The notes beneath the pieces are model-generated. The model did no database searches. It saw only the letters and a list, made by a program, of their open reading frames with translations, and was not told the origin of the DNA. Of a DNA stretch of 21,493 nucleotides, positions 1 through 7,910 are shown piece by piece. The stretch's first letter is position 1, and each line of letters begins with the position of its first letter. Source of the DNA: JBBQFC01 sp038321615 (GTDB taxonomy: Bacteria > Bacteroidota > Bacteroidia > Flavobacteriales_D > Cryomorphaceae); contig JBBQFC010000056.1 of the NCBI GenBank assembly GCA_038321615.1, positions 1-21,493 on the forward strand. The letters run 5' to 3'. The translations under genes and the position numbers were made by a program.

Positions 1-296
<296 letters not shown>

Positions 297-353
297 AAAT
301 ACTGACTAGACCAATACGTCAATTCTTATTGATGTGTATAAAGCATTAACCGC

Positions 354-462
<109 letters not shown>

Positions 463-464
463 TT

Positions 465-499
465 AAAAATCCCCAACAGAAATGTTGGGGATTTTTTTT
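465..499 (+). terminator. Intrinsic terminator of the rRNA operon
   Basis: A near-perfect hairpin: AAAAATCCCCAACA (465-478) pairs with TGTTGGGGATTTTT (483-496) around a GAAA tetraloop (479-482), followed by an uninterrupted T run to 498. It starts three bases after the 5S gene and so ends the rRNA transcript. It is the clearest terminator in the window. Confidence 0.93.
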
Positions 500-768
500 G
501 TTCATATGAGAATTAATTTGGATAGGAAAGCATTGATCTACTTCCATTTCCTTTCCGTGCGTCGAATTGACTTTGGGAAGTGCTGAGTCGCGAACTACGT
601 TGGCTTCAAATAGCATAAAACCCAATTTTCATTTTTTTGATGGTCCTGACCAAGAGCTAAACAAGTCCCTTATCTGAGTGATTAAGACTATCTGGCCCTG
701 TATTTTTCACCAGGTAGCCCAAGCGCGAATCCAATCATTTTGTAAGTTTACTATCCCATCTTCGGTCA
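500..768. other. Intergenic region between rRNA terminator and T9SS protein gene
   Basis: 269 bases without a convincing gene. Short open frames here lack good starts or run antisense through the 5S gene. TAAGTTTA at 743-750 differs from the Bacteroidota -7 consensus TAnnTTTG only at its last base and sits 18 bases before the ATG at 769, so it may be the promoter of the downstream gene, but I see no matching -33 TTG. No other structure seen. Confidence 0.4.
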
Positions 769-2199
769 ATGACTCTCCACCCATCGAAATTACTATTACT
801 CGCGATCCTTCTTATTTGTGGGATCTTCACTTTGTCTGCTCAAAAGCAAGGAAATGTGTGGTATTTTGGAAATCACGCTGGTATTAGCTTTAATTCTGGA
901 TCGCCCATTCCACTTTTAGATGGCCTAACAGATTTTGCGCCGCCACTTGGCTGGAACGAAGGTAGTTCGTGCATCAGCGATAGTTCAGGAGCCTTGCTTT
1001 TTTATTCTAACGGCGAGAAAATTTGGGATAGCCAACAAGATGTAATGGGAAATGGAAATGACCTTATGGGTCACAGTTCTTCATCGGCATCGAGTCTTAT
1101 CGTTCCTTCACCTAATTCATCCCAATTTTTTTATGTATTTACCACAGACGCTTCTGAGAATAGTTTTGAGAATGGCTTGCAATACTCGGTTGTTGATATC
1201 TGTCTAAATGAAGGGCGCGGCGATGTAGTATCGGAAATGAAAAATATTTCATTGTACGACGATGTCGCCGAAAAACTTGCATGTGTTCGACACTCCAACC
1301 AAACGGATTATTGGATATTAAGCCATGGCTATGGCTCAAATGAGTTTTATGCTTTCCATTTAACGGAACAGGGTATTGAAGATACGATTATTTCAATAGT
1401 TGGCCCAACTGAGAGCTTGGGTTGGGGTGGACAACTCGTTATTTCGCCCAATGGCCAAACAATTTCTTATACAACTCCAGCCAATATTGGATATTCCTAC
1501 ATTTGCGATTTCAATTCACAGAACGGGGAAGTTAGCAACGTGCTTCTGCTTTCCAGTGGTACTGGTGAATGGGGTACTTCTTTCTCGCCCGATAACACAA
1601 AATTGTATTGTGGCACTAACATTACTCCGGCATTGCTTTACCAATATGATATCACATCCGGCAATCTAACCGATATACTAGCATCGAAAACAGTTATTGC
1701 TTCGATCTCCGAACCATCGCGGCATCATCAGCTTGGGCCCGATGGTGTGATTTACATCGCTGTCGCAGGCCAACAATATTTATCGGCAATTAATGAGCCA
1801 AATGAAAGTGGCATTATTTGCCAGTACGTTGAAGCAAACACTTATTTAGGCGGTAGATACTCTTCATTCGGGCTGCCCAATATGATAACGTCATATTCGT
1901 ACTCAAATGACTTAATATCCTGTTCTACGTCCGCTGTGAAGAGCTATAATTCTGAGAGAGCAACGGTGTATCCTAATCCCTTCCATACGCAAAGTCGGGT
2001 AGTGTTCGAATCTCAGTTAAACCAAGTCACAATGCAAATTTATGATCTTGGGGGTCGACTTGTATACGAGAAAATGGAGTTCAGCGGTAGCGAGTTTTTG
2101 ATAAATCGAGATGGCCTAAAACAAGGTCTCTACACACTCATAATTGCAAACGCTGGTCAGTTAATTTCTTCAGCAAAGCTTGTGATTGTTGACTTCTGA
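769..2199 (+). CDS. T9SS type A sorting domain-containing secreted protein
   Basis: A 476-residue secreted protein of unknown function. Residues 1-25 form a Sec signal peptide (hydrophobic run LLLLAILLICGIF, cleavage near LSA-Q). The mature start, QGNVWYFGNHAGISFNSGSP, and repeated strands such as GALLFYSNGEKIWD and QLVISPNGQ resemble a Bacteroidota family of WD40-like/beta-propeller surface proteins. The last ~80 residues are a type IX secretion C-terminal domain: YPNPF at 401-405, then IYDLGGRLVYE and GLKQGLYTLII. This domain normally directs export across the outer membrane by the Por system and is then cleaved. It stands alone between the rRNA operon and a convergent ABC permease, so neighbours give no functional clue. 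Ligand or enzyme activity cannot be assigned. The ATG at 769 gives a standard signal peptide. Confidence 0.85.
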   Translation: MTLHPSKLLLLAILLICGIFTLSAQKQGNVWYFGNHAGISFNSGSPIPLLDGLTDFAPPLGWNEGSSCISDSSGALLFYSNGEKIWDSQQDVMGNGNDLMGHSSSSASSLIVPSPNSSQFFYVFTTDASENSFENGLQYSVVDICLNEGRGDVVSEMKNISLYDDVAEKLACVRHSNQTDYWILSHGYGSNEFYAFHLTEQGIEDTIISIVGPTESLGWGGQLVISPNGQTISYTTPANIGYSYICDFNSQNGEVSNVLLLSSGTGEWGTSFSPDNTKLYCGTNITPALLYQYDITSGNLTDILASKTVIASISEPSRHHQLGPDGVIYIAVAGQQYLSAINEPNESGIICQYVEANTYLGGRYSSFGLPNMITSYSYSNDLISCSTSAVKSYNSERATVYPNPFHTQSRVVFESQLNQVTMQIYDLGGRLVYEKMEFSGSEFLINRDGLKQGLYTLIIANAGQLISSAKLVIVDF

Positions 2200-2429
2200 T
2201 CTCGGTGTCGCATAGAAGTGAAAATCGCAGTCGTTGTTAGGAATCTTTTTAAAGAAATAAAGAATCGGGTTCCATTCTGTCTTCACCGCAGAATCTAATA
2301 TTTTAGCACGAGAAAATTTTCCTCCAAATTTCGCTCCTAGCCTATGCTTTGAGAATTTTATGAATCAACTACTCATTAGGATTTGAATGATGTTGCGATC
2401 ACCATTACAGAGTGCGATATAGTTTCCAT
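2200..2429. other. Convergent intergenic region, no clear feature
   Basis: 230 bases between the ends of two convergent genes. AT-rich, with no hairpin plus T-run good enough to call a terminator. One unstarted open frame on the - strand (2170-2364) is discussed among the rejected items. Confidence 0.4.
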
Positions 2430-4949
2430 CTACTCCCTCCTCAACACTTCCAAAGGTGGCTTGGTGAATACACCACCGCTGCTTGCTAAACCAATGATCA
2501 AGGTAATGCTCGTAATGGCTGCGTAAACAATTATGAGCATCGGCATATCGGGACGGAACGCTGTTTCAAAACTCAGCCAGGCCAAGAGCCAGCCCGCCAA
2601 AAGCGAAATCAAAATCCCCGCCAAGGCTGCCAAACTCCCCAAAAAGATATACTCCAAGGCATTGATGCGCAGAACGTGATGTCGCAAAGCTCCCAATGTG
2701 CGCAGCAGAACGCTTTCGTGGATGCGCTGGTACTTGGTGATTAAAACAGAACCTATCAGCACAAGCAAACCTGTGAAAACGCTGAAAAAGGCCATAAACC
2801 GAATTACAAAAGATACTTTTCCCAATACTTCATCCACGGTGTTCAGCACCAGTTCCAAATCTATAATCGAAATATTTGGGAATTGTGTAACTACGGCTTT
2901 TTGGAAATTAGCCGATTGAGCCGTGGAATCAAACCGTGTGAGAAGAACATGAAATTTCGGCGCTTTTTCAAGTACGCCTGTAGGAAACATCACTAAAAAA
3001 TTGGTGCTCATGCGCTGCCAGTCCACCTTGCGGATGCTTGAAACGTACGTTTTCACCATCACGCCCTGAACGTTAAAATCAATTTCATCACCAAGCGCAG
3101 CATGAAGTTCCGTGGCAATACCTTCTTCAATGGAAATGAAAATCGAATCTTTATTGTCCTTTACGGCCTTAGGCCAAGTCCCTTTGATAAGGGTTTCAGA
3201 ATCGCTGGGTCCATCGCGGTAGCTCACGCGATACTCCCGGTTTAGGAAACGTTCATCGACTGGGTTGAGACTATCACTACGAATTTCACCGATACTGCGT
3301 CCTTTTATTCCTTCCAGCCGCATCGTCACGATGGGCACTGCACTGATTACCGGAAGGCCTTCGCGCTGCACCAATACTCTTAGCGAGTCTATCTGCCCGC
3401 TTTGAATATCAAATAGTACCATATTGGGCTTGTTGGCACCAGAAGCTGAAAACTTGAGTTTATTCACAAGCAAATCTTGGCTGATGAGTAAAGTAGAGAT
3501 CAAGGCTGTGCCAAGCCCGATGGTAACCACCAACAAAAGCGTTTGGTTATTTGGCCTATAAAGATTGGCCAAACTTTGGCGAAGTATAAAAGATACATTT
3601 CTCGGAAAAAATCTCCGCACCAACCAAATGATCAGTGCCGAAGTACCCGCTAGTAGAGCAAAAGCCACGAGCAATCCTGTTGTGAATATCAAGGCCTGGC
3701 CAATGGAGTCTAGTTGCAACCACGCAAACCCAATGACAAAAAGCAAGATCAGCAGGTAGATCAAGATGGAAAGTCTATCCGTTTCCCTATTTTCAAAAGA
3801 TGCCCTGATAGCCTTGAGCGGCGAGATTTTCCGGATCTTAATCAGTGGAAAAAGGGAAAACAGCAACGCAGCCACGGTTCCGGTAACAATGCCTTGAATA
3901 ATAGCTGTCCAACTGATCTTTAAGCCAACTTCAAAAGGCAAGAATTCGGCAAATAACCCCGGAAGTAACATCTGAATCGAAGCTCCCAAAACGGCCCCGA
4001 TAATAGAACCCACCAGTCCGATAGCAATGACTTGAATGAGATAAATACTCATGGCTTGGACACCCGATGCACCCAGGCAACGCAAGATTGCAACCGATTG
4101 CAGCTTCTCTTTCATGTAGATATTTACGGAACCTGCCACACCCACACATCCAAGTATCAAGGCTATGAAGGCCGTAAGGTTCAGGAAGCCGGTAAGGTCG
4201 GTGTAGGCATTGCCAACACTGTCTTTCCGGTCATTTACATCGTCCACTTCCAGCTCTTGAGATTCCAGCCAGGGTCTTAGGCTTTTCTCGATTTCCGCCG
4301 GATTAAATCCGGACGGGTATTTCGCGTACAGCTTATAGTTCATCCTACTCCCCAATTCGTTTAGCCCAGTTTCAGTAAGCAGGTTTAGCGGAATAAATAC
4401 AGGCGGGGCCACTGTTGTAGAAATCGCAGAACGCCCCGGCACTTTAAGCACGCTGGCATCAATGTCAAAAATTAGCTTGCCTATTTTAACACTTTCGCCA
4501 GGCATCGCATCAAACTGCATCAAAAGCGTCTGATCCACCAGCGCTTTCTGTGCCTTGTCGAAATAGATTTGGTCTCTGTTGGGGTTTGTTTCTATTTTTC
4601 CATAAAAAGGAAATTCACCGGCCATGGCTCGGACATTTATCAATCGGGTGCCACCAGATTTTGGAAAATATACCATGGATGCGAACGACACTTCGCTGGC
4701 GCTTTTAAAGCCTAAGGAGTCAAAGCGTTGTAATACCTTTTCGGGAATAGGAGAACGGCTACTCACTTCTAAGTCGGCACCGAGCAGTTCTTTGGCTTCA
4801 CTCTCAATTTGCCCACGGAGGCTTTCGCCAAAAGAATTAATGCCTACCAAGGCGGCGATACCCAATACGATGCTGGCCGTGAAGAGCAAGAGCCGACCGG
4901 CGTTTTTACGGCCATCGCGCCAAGCCATTTTGAGCAACCAGATGTTCAT
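2430..4949 (-). CDS. FtsX-like ABC transporter permease (YbbP-type)
   Basis: An 839-residue inner-membrane permease of the MacB/FtsX/LolCE superfamily. It has the duplicated layout of YbbP-type proteins: an N-terminal TM helix (about 18-40), a periplasmic MacB-like domain, a first FtsX TM bundle (about 255-380, with IYMKEKLQSVAILRCLGASG as coupling region), further TM helices to about 460, a second periplasmic domain, and a C-terminal FtsX bundle (about 720-835, with ESVLLRTLGALRHH). Both coupling regions carry the typical ...LR.LGA... pattern. The gene starts one base after the stop of the ATPase gene (TGA-C-ATG), so the two are translated together. Such pairs act as mechanotransmission transporters rather than classic importers; substrates of YbbP relatives are not established. 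It likely moves or extracts lipids, peptides or lipoproteins, but this is inference. Confidence 0.9.
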   Translation of the reverse strand: MNIWLLKMAWRDGRKNAGRLLLFTASIVLGIAALVGINSFGESLRGQIESEAKELLGADLEVSSRSPIPEKVLQRFDSLGFKSASEVSFASMVYFPKSGGTRLINVRAMAGEFPFYGKIETNPNRDQIYFDKAQKALVDQTLLMQFDAMPGESVKIGKLIFDIDASVLKVPGRSAISTTVAPPVFIPLNLLTETGLNELGSRMNYKLYAKYPSGFNPAEIEKSLRPWLESQELEVDDVNDRKDSVGNAYTDLTGFLNLTAFIALILGCVGVAGSVNIYMKEKLQSVAILRCLGASGVQAMSIYLIQVIAIGLVGSIIGAVLGASIQMLLPGLFAEFLPFEVGLKISWTAIIQGIVTGTVAALLFSLFPLIKIRKISPLKAIRASFENRETDRLSILIYLLILLFVIGFAWLQLDSIGQALIFTTGLLVAFALLAGTSALIIWLVRRFFPRNVSFILRQSLANLYRPNNQTLLLVVTIGLGTALISTLLISQDLLVNKLKFSASGANKPNMVLFDIQSGQIDSLRVLVQREGLPVISAVPIVTMRLEGIKGRSIGEIRSDSLNPVDERFLNREYRVSYRDGPSDSETLIKGTWPKAVKDNKDSIFISIEEGIATELHAALGDEIDFNVQGVMVKTYVSSIRKVDWQRMSTNFLVMFPTGVLEKAPKFHVLLTRFDSTAQSANFQKAVVTQFPNISIIDLELVLNTVDEVLGKVSFVIRFMAFFSVFTGLLVLIGSVLITKYQRIHESVLLRTLGALRHHVLRINALEYIFLGSLAALAGILISLLAGWLLAWLSFETAFRPDMPMLIIVYAAITSITLIIGLASSGGVFTKPPLEVLRRE

Positions 4950-4950
4950 G

Positions 4951-5664
4951 TCAAAAAGTTGGCTTTTCGATGATTGCGTCCTGACCTTCTGCTTGGTTTG
5001 TCACAATTCTTCCATTTTTCATCTGTAGAATTCGACCCGTTTTTGAAGCCAAATCTAAATCGTGGGTGACAAGAATTAATGTCGTGCCCGATTTTTTGTT
5101 CAGATCGAAGAGGAGTGCTTCTATACCCGCACTGGTTTCGCCATCGAGATTGCCTGTAGGCTCATCGGCAAAAAGGATGGATGGGGAATTGGCGAAAGCC
5201 CGGGCTATAGATACGCGCTGCTGCTCGCCTCCCGAAAGCTGGCTCGGATAGTGACCGCCGCGGTCTTTCAAGCCTACTTCGGCTAAGAGTTCCAGAGCGC
5301 GCGACTTCGCATTTTTACTTTTCCGAAGCTCCAGCGGTATCATTACATTTTCCAATGCTGTAAGGGTTGGCAGTAGGTTGAAGTTTTGAAAAATAAAACC
5401 CACATGCTCGTTGCGCAATTTCGCCTTTTCATCTTCGCTCAGGTTTTCCAGTGGGCTCCCATGTAGCATTACCGAGCCAGACGTAGCCGAATCGAGCCCT
5501 GCACAAAGTCCCAACAAAGTGGTTTTACCACTACCAGATGCCCCTACAATGGCACAGGCGGAACCAGCTGACACGCGGAAACTCACAGTATCGAGCACGG
5601 TTAGCAATTGATCGCCACTTCTATATATTTTGGTGAGCTGGTCTACTTCGAGAATATCTTTCAA
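4951..5664 (-). CDS. ABC transporter ATP-binding protein (YbbA/LolD-type)
   Basis: A 237-residue cytoplasmic ATPase that powers the downstream FtsX-type permease. Visible motifs: Walker A GASGSGKT (41-48), Q-loop Q93 in IFQNFNLLP, signature LSGGEQQR (143-150), Walker B ILFADE (163-168), D-loop GNLD and H-loop H201. The IFQ.FNLLP and LSGGEQQRV.IARA patterns are typical of the MacB/LolD/YbbA group. The start codon is TTG at 5664: an in-frame stop lies at 5680-5682 and no ATG occurs before residue 66, so a rare start is forced (CTG at 5670 is the only other candidate). The gene is divergent from a TesA-like hydrolase, with the first gene of each side about 50-80 bases apart, matching the tesA/ybbA/ybbP neighbourhood of enterobacteria. 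Confidence 0.93.
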   Translation of the reverse strand: MKDILEVDQLTKIYRSGDQLLTVLDTVSFRVSAGSACAIVGASGSGKTTLLGLCAGLDSATSGSVMLHGSPLENLSEDEKAKLRNEHVGFIFQNFNLLPTLTALENVMIPLELRKSKNAKSRALELLAEVGLKDRGGHYPSQLSGGEQQRVSIARAFANSPSILFADEPTGNLDGETSAGIEALLFDLNKKSGTTLILVTHDLDLASKTGRILQMKNGRIVTNQAEGQDAIIEKPTF

Positions 5665-5746
5665 GTACAGATTTTTATTTCAATACCTTTAAAACCTCCT
5701 TTGGGCAGGTATGTTCCGGTTAACGCGTTACAAGTATATTGATTTC

Positions 5747-6436
5747 ATGACTTTCATCTATAGACTAATTGTTTTCCTTTTTTGTATCCATTTGGTTTCC
5801 TGTGCTTCCCAATCGACCAACGGCGCGGAAAATCAATCTGACCTTCTTACCAAGCCATCTGCAACTGTAGCTATAAATGTCGGGAAAAAAGCGATTCTGA
5901 TTTTTGGGAATAGTCTTACTGCCGGTTACGGCTTAGAATCAACTGAGTCATTTCCTGCGAGATTGCAACAGCGAATCGACTCTTTAAAATTGCCCTATAT
6001 AGTAGTGAATGCTGGTGTAAGCGGCGAGACCACAGCCACAGGCCTAAGCCGAATAGATTGGGTTTTGGAAAATCAACCTGTTGAGGTGTTTATTTTGGAG
6101 CTGGGTGCAAATGACGGTTTGCGGGGATTGCCGCCTTCCGAGACCCAAAAAAATCTGAAGAGCATAATCAGTAAGGTGAAAAAAGCATATCCAAAATCAG
6201 AAATTATTCTTGCCGGAATGATGGTTCCGCCGAGTATGGGGCAGGATTACAGCGACCGCTACATGCGTATCTTTCCTGAAATTGCTGAGCAGGAGCAAGT
6301 TTTTCTAATCCCGTTTCTGCTGAAGGATGTGGGAGGCATAGCGCGTTTAAATCAAGATGATGGCATCCACCCAAATGTACAAGGAGCCAAAATTCTTGCT
6401 GAGAACGTTTGGGAAATTTTGGAGCCGCTGTTGTAG
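5747..6436 (+). CDS. SGNH-family arylesterase/lysophospholipase L1-like lipoprotein (TesA-like)
   Basis: A 229-residue GDSL/SGNH hydrolase related to E. coli TesA (acyl-CoA thioesterase I / lysophospholipase L1). Block I reads FGNSLTAGYG with nucleophile S56, where the usual GDSL aspartate is replaced by Asn. Block II glycine is G90 (NAG.SGETTA), block III is GAND (120-123) and block V is DGIHPN with D205 and H208 as the rest of the triad. The start at 5747 is preferred over the ATG at 5711 because it yields a clean lipoprotein signal: a short N-region, hydrophobic core and lipobox LVSC with C19. The protein is therefore probably lipid-anchored, unlike soluble periplasmic TesA. It is divergent from the ABC pair; a weak -7-like TACCTTTA lies at 5684-5691. 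The exact substrate is unknown. Confidence 0.88.
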   Translation: MTFIYRLIVFLFCIHLVSCASQSTNGAENQSDLLTKPSATVAINVGKKAILIFGNSLTAGYGLESTESFPARLQQRIDSLKLPYIVVNAGVSGETTATGLSRIDWVLENQPVEVFILELGANDGLRGLPPSETQKNLKSIISKVKKAYPKSEIILAGMMVPPSMGQDYSDRYMRIFPEIAEQEQVFLIPFLLKDVGGIARLNQDDGIHPNVQGAKILAENVWEILEPLL

Positions 6437-6632
6437 ATGAAGCCGCCTGAGTTCGTTGGCATAAAAAGTTGGTAGTTATAGCATGTGTTTAGGCGAACTT
6501 CGGATTTTCGTTGCCACAATAACCGCTATTACTATAAACTGCCGTTAGTTGTAATTAGTTTTAGCTGCTACTTTGGAAAAGAAATTCCAACTTTAACATA
6601 AGTTTCCGGATCTTATGGAGGTATCCGAATTC
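6437..6632. other. Convergent intergenic region, no clear feature
   Basis: 196 bases between the ends of two convergent genes. Only a weak 5-bp inverted repeat (CGGAT/ATCCG around 6607-6628) is visible; it has no T run and is not called as a terminator. No gene or RNA seen. Confidence 0.35.
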
Positions 6633-7910
6633 CTAAGTCTTCTGATGCTTCTTCTTCGCTGCCGGAAATAGCACATTATTTAAAATCAATCGGTATCCGG
6701 GGCTATTGGGGTGAAGATTAAGATCGGTGGGTGGATCGCCTACGCGGTGTTGATAGTCTTCCGGGTCGTGGCCGCCGTAAAACGTCCATTGCCCTTTCCC
6801 AAAGTTGCCGTGAATGTATTTCACTGTGCCCTGCGCCTTGCTTTCACCGAGAATCAGGACTTCGGTTTTAACCACTTGCTTTTTGAATGCCGTGGTTTGC
6901 CCCATGAAGCCTTTCACCACCGATTGATGATTTTGGGTAAGCATGGTTGGCACTACATCCCACTTTGCCGAAAAGTCAAATAGCGTAAAGAAGTCTTGGG
7001 TCTGCGGCACCTTGTTGTGAATATCTGTAGCGTCGATATTCGAAAACTCATACACCAAGGGGTCTCGCTCCAACAAGAAATCGGTGAAGGCAAAAGTTTG
7101 GGCGAAGTCGAGCTTCGACTGTGCCGCCGGATCGGCTCCATCGCCATCGTACATGCTTTCGCAAATATCGATTCCGGCTGCCGCCAAGGCAATATCATAC
7201 GAATCGGTGCCCGAACACATGGTAAAGAGAAAACCACCGCCGGCGGTGTATTCGCGAATACGCTCGGCTACAGCCAATTTGAGTTCTGAAACCTTTGAAA
7301 ACCCCAATGCTTGAGCATCAGCTTCGGCATCCTTTACTTGCTGTTGATACCAGGATGCATTTTTATAATTGCGATAAAATTTGCCGTATTGACCGGTAAA
7401 ATCTTCGTGATGCAAGTGAAGCCAATCGTATCGCGGAAGCATCATATTGATGATTTCGGTATCGTAAATTATGTCGTAAGGAATCTCGGCGTAGGTCATT
7501 ACCAAGGTCACCGCATCATCCCAAGGCATATTCGCCTTTGGCGAATACACGGCGACCTTTGGTGCTTTTTCAAGCTTTACGGTTTCCATATTTGACTCCG
7601 GATGAGATATTTCTACCAGTATATTCGAAGCCTGCACATCGGCAATCACTTGGTAAGACACCCCTCGAATGACACACTCCTCTTCGATCGTCTTGTATTG
7701 ATCGATCAGAAAGGCACCTCCGCGATAGTTGAGCAACCATTGCACTTCGATATTATTCTCAAGTACCCAATAGGCAATGCCGTATGCTTTCAAATGGTTC
7801 TTCTGACTCTCGTCCATGGGGATGAGTATCCGCGCGCCAAAACTCTGCAACGTGCAGAAGATGGCGAGCGTTAGTGCAATGTATTTTAATCGGTTAAAAG
7901 GGGCTGTCAT
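6633..7910 (-). CDS. Secreted GATase-like conserved protein (often labelled 'asparagine synthetase B')
   Basis: A 425-residue protein conserved in Bacteroidota. Databases often call this family asparagine synthetase B, but I see neither an N-terminal Cys-nucleophile glutaminase nor the PP-loop (SGG.DS) of AsnB. It has a signal peptide instead (residues 1-26, core YIALTLAIFCTL, cleavage near SFG-A), so it acts outside the cytoplasm. A segment with KVAVYSP (118-124), then GGGFLFTMCSGTD (224-236, Cys232 at a nucleophile-elbow-like turn), recalls a class I GATase/DJ-1 or ThuA-like fold. Other conserved-looking stretches are YDWLHLHHEDF (161-171) and a C-terminal YGGHDPEDYQH (378-388). The start at 7910 is chosen over the ATG at 7946 since it gives a normal signal peptide; it overlaps the end of dnaB by 17 bases, so the two are probably cotranscribed. 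Function unknown. Confidence 0.75.
   Translation of the reverse strand: MTAPFNRLKYIALTLAIFCTLQSFGARILIPMDESQKNHLKAYGIAYWVLENNIEVQWLLNYRGGAFLIDQYKTIEEECVIRGVSYQVIADVQASNILVEISHPESNMETVKLEKAPKVAVYSPKANMPWDDAVTLVMTYAEIPYDIIYDTEIINMMLPRYDWLHLHHEDFTGQYGKFYRNYKNASWYQQQVKDAEADAQALGFSKVSELKLAVAERIREYTAGGGFLFTMCSGTDSYDIALAAAGIDICESMYDGDGADPAAQSKLDFAQTFAFTDFLLERDPLVYEFSNIDATDIHNKVPQTQDFFTLFDFSAKWDVVPTMLTQNHQSVVKGFMGQTTAFKKQVVKTEVLILGESKAQGTVKYIHGNFGKGQWTFYGGHDPEDYQHRVGDPPTDLNLHPNSPGYRLILNNVLFPAAKKKHQKT

Noticed and set aside
2170..2364. Open frame of 64 codons on the - strand across the 2200-2429 gap, with fairly protein-like composition
   Set aside because: It has no ATG, GTG or TTG near its upstream end, begins right after a stop, and its last part runs antisense inside the T9SS gene. 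I recognise no family. It could be a remnant of an eroded gene, but chance is the simpler explanation.
5693..5703. Shine-Dalgarno-like AAAGGAGG on the - strand upstream of the ABC ATPase
   Set aside because: It is about 30 bases from the TTG start, too far to act as its ribosome binding site.
6605..6630. CGGAT/ATCCG inverted repeat before the end of the GATase-like gene
   Set aside because: Short stem, 10-plus-base loop, no T run on either strand.
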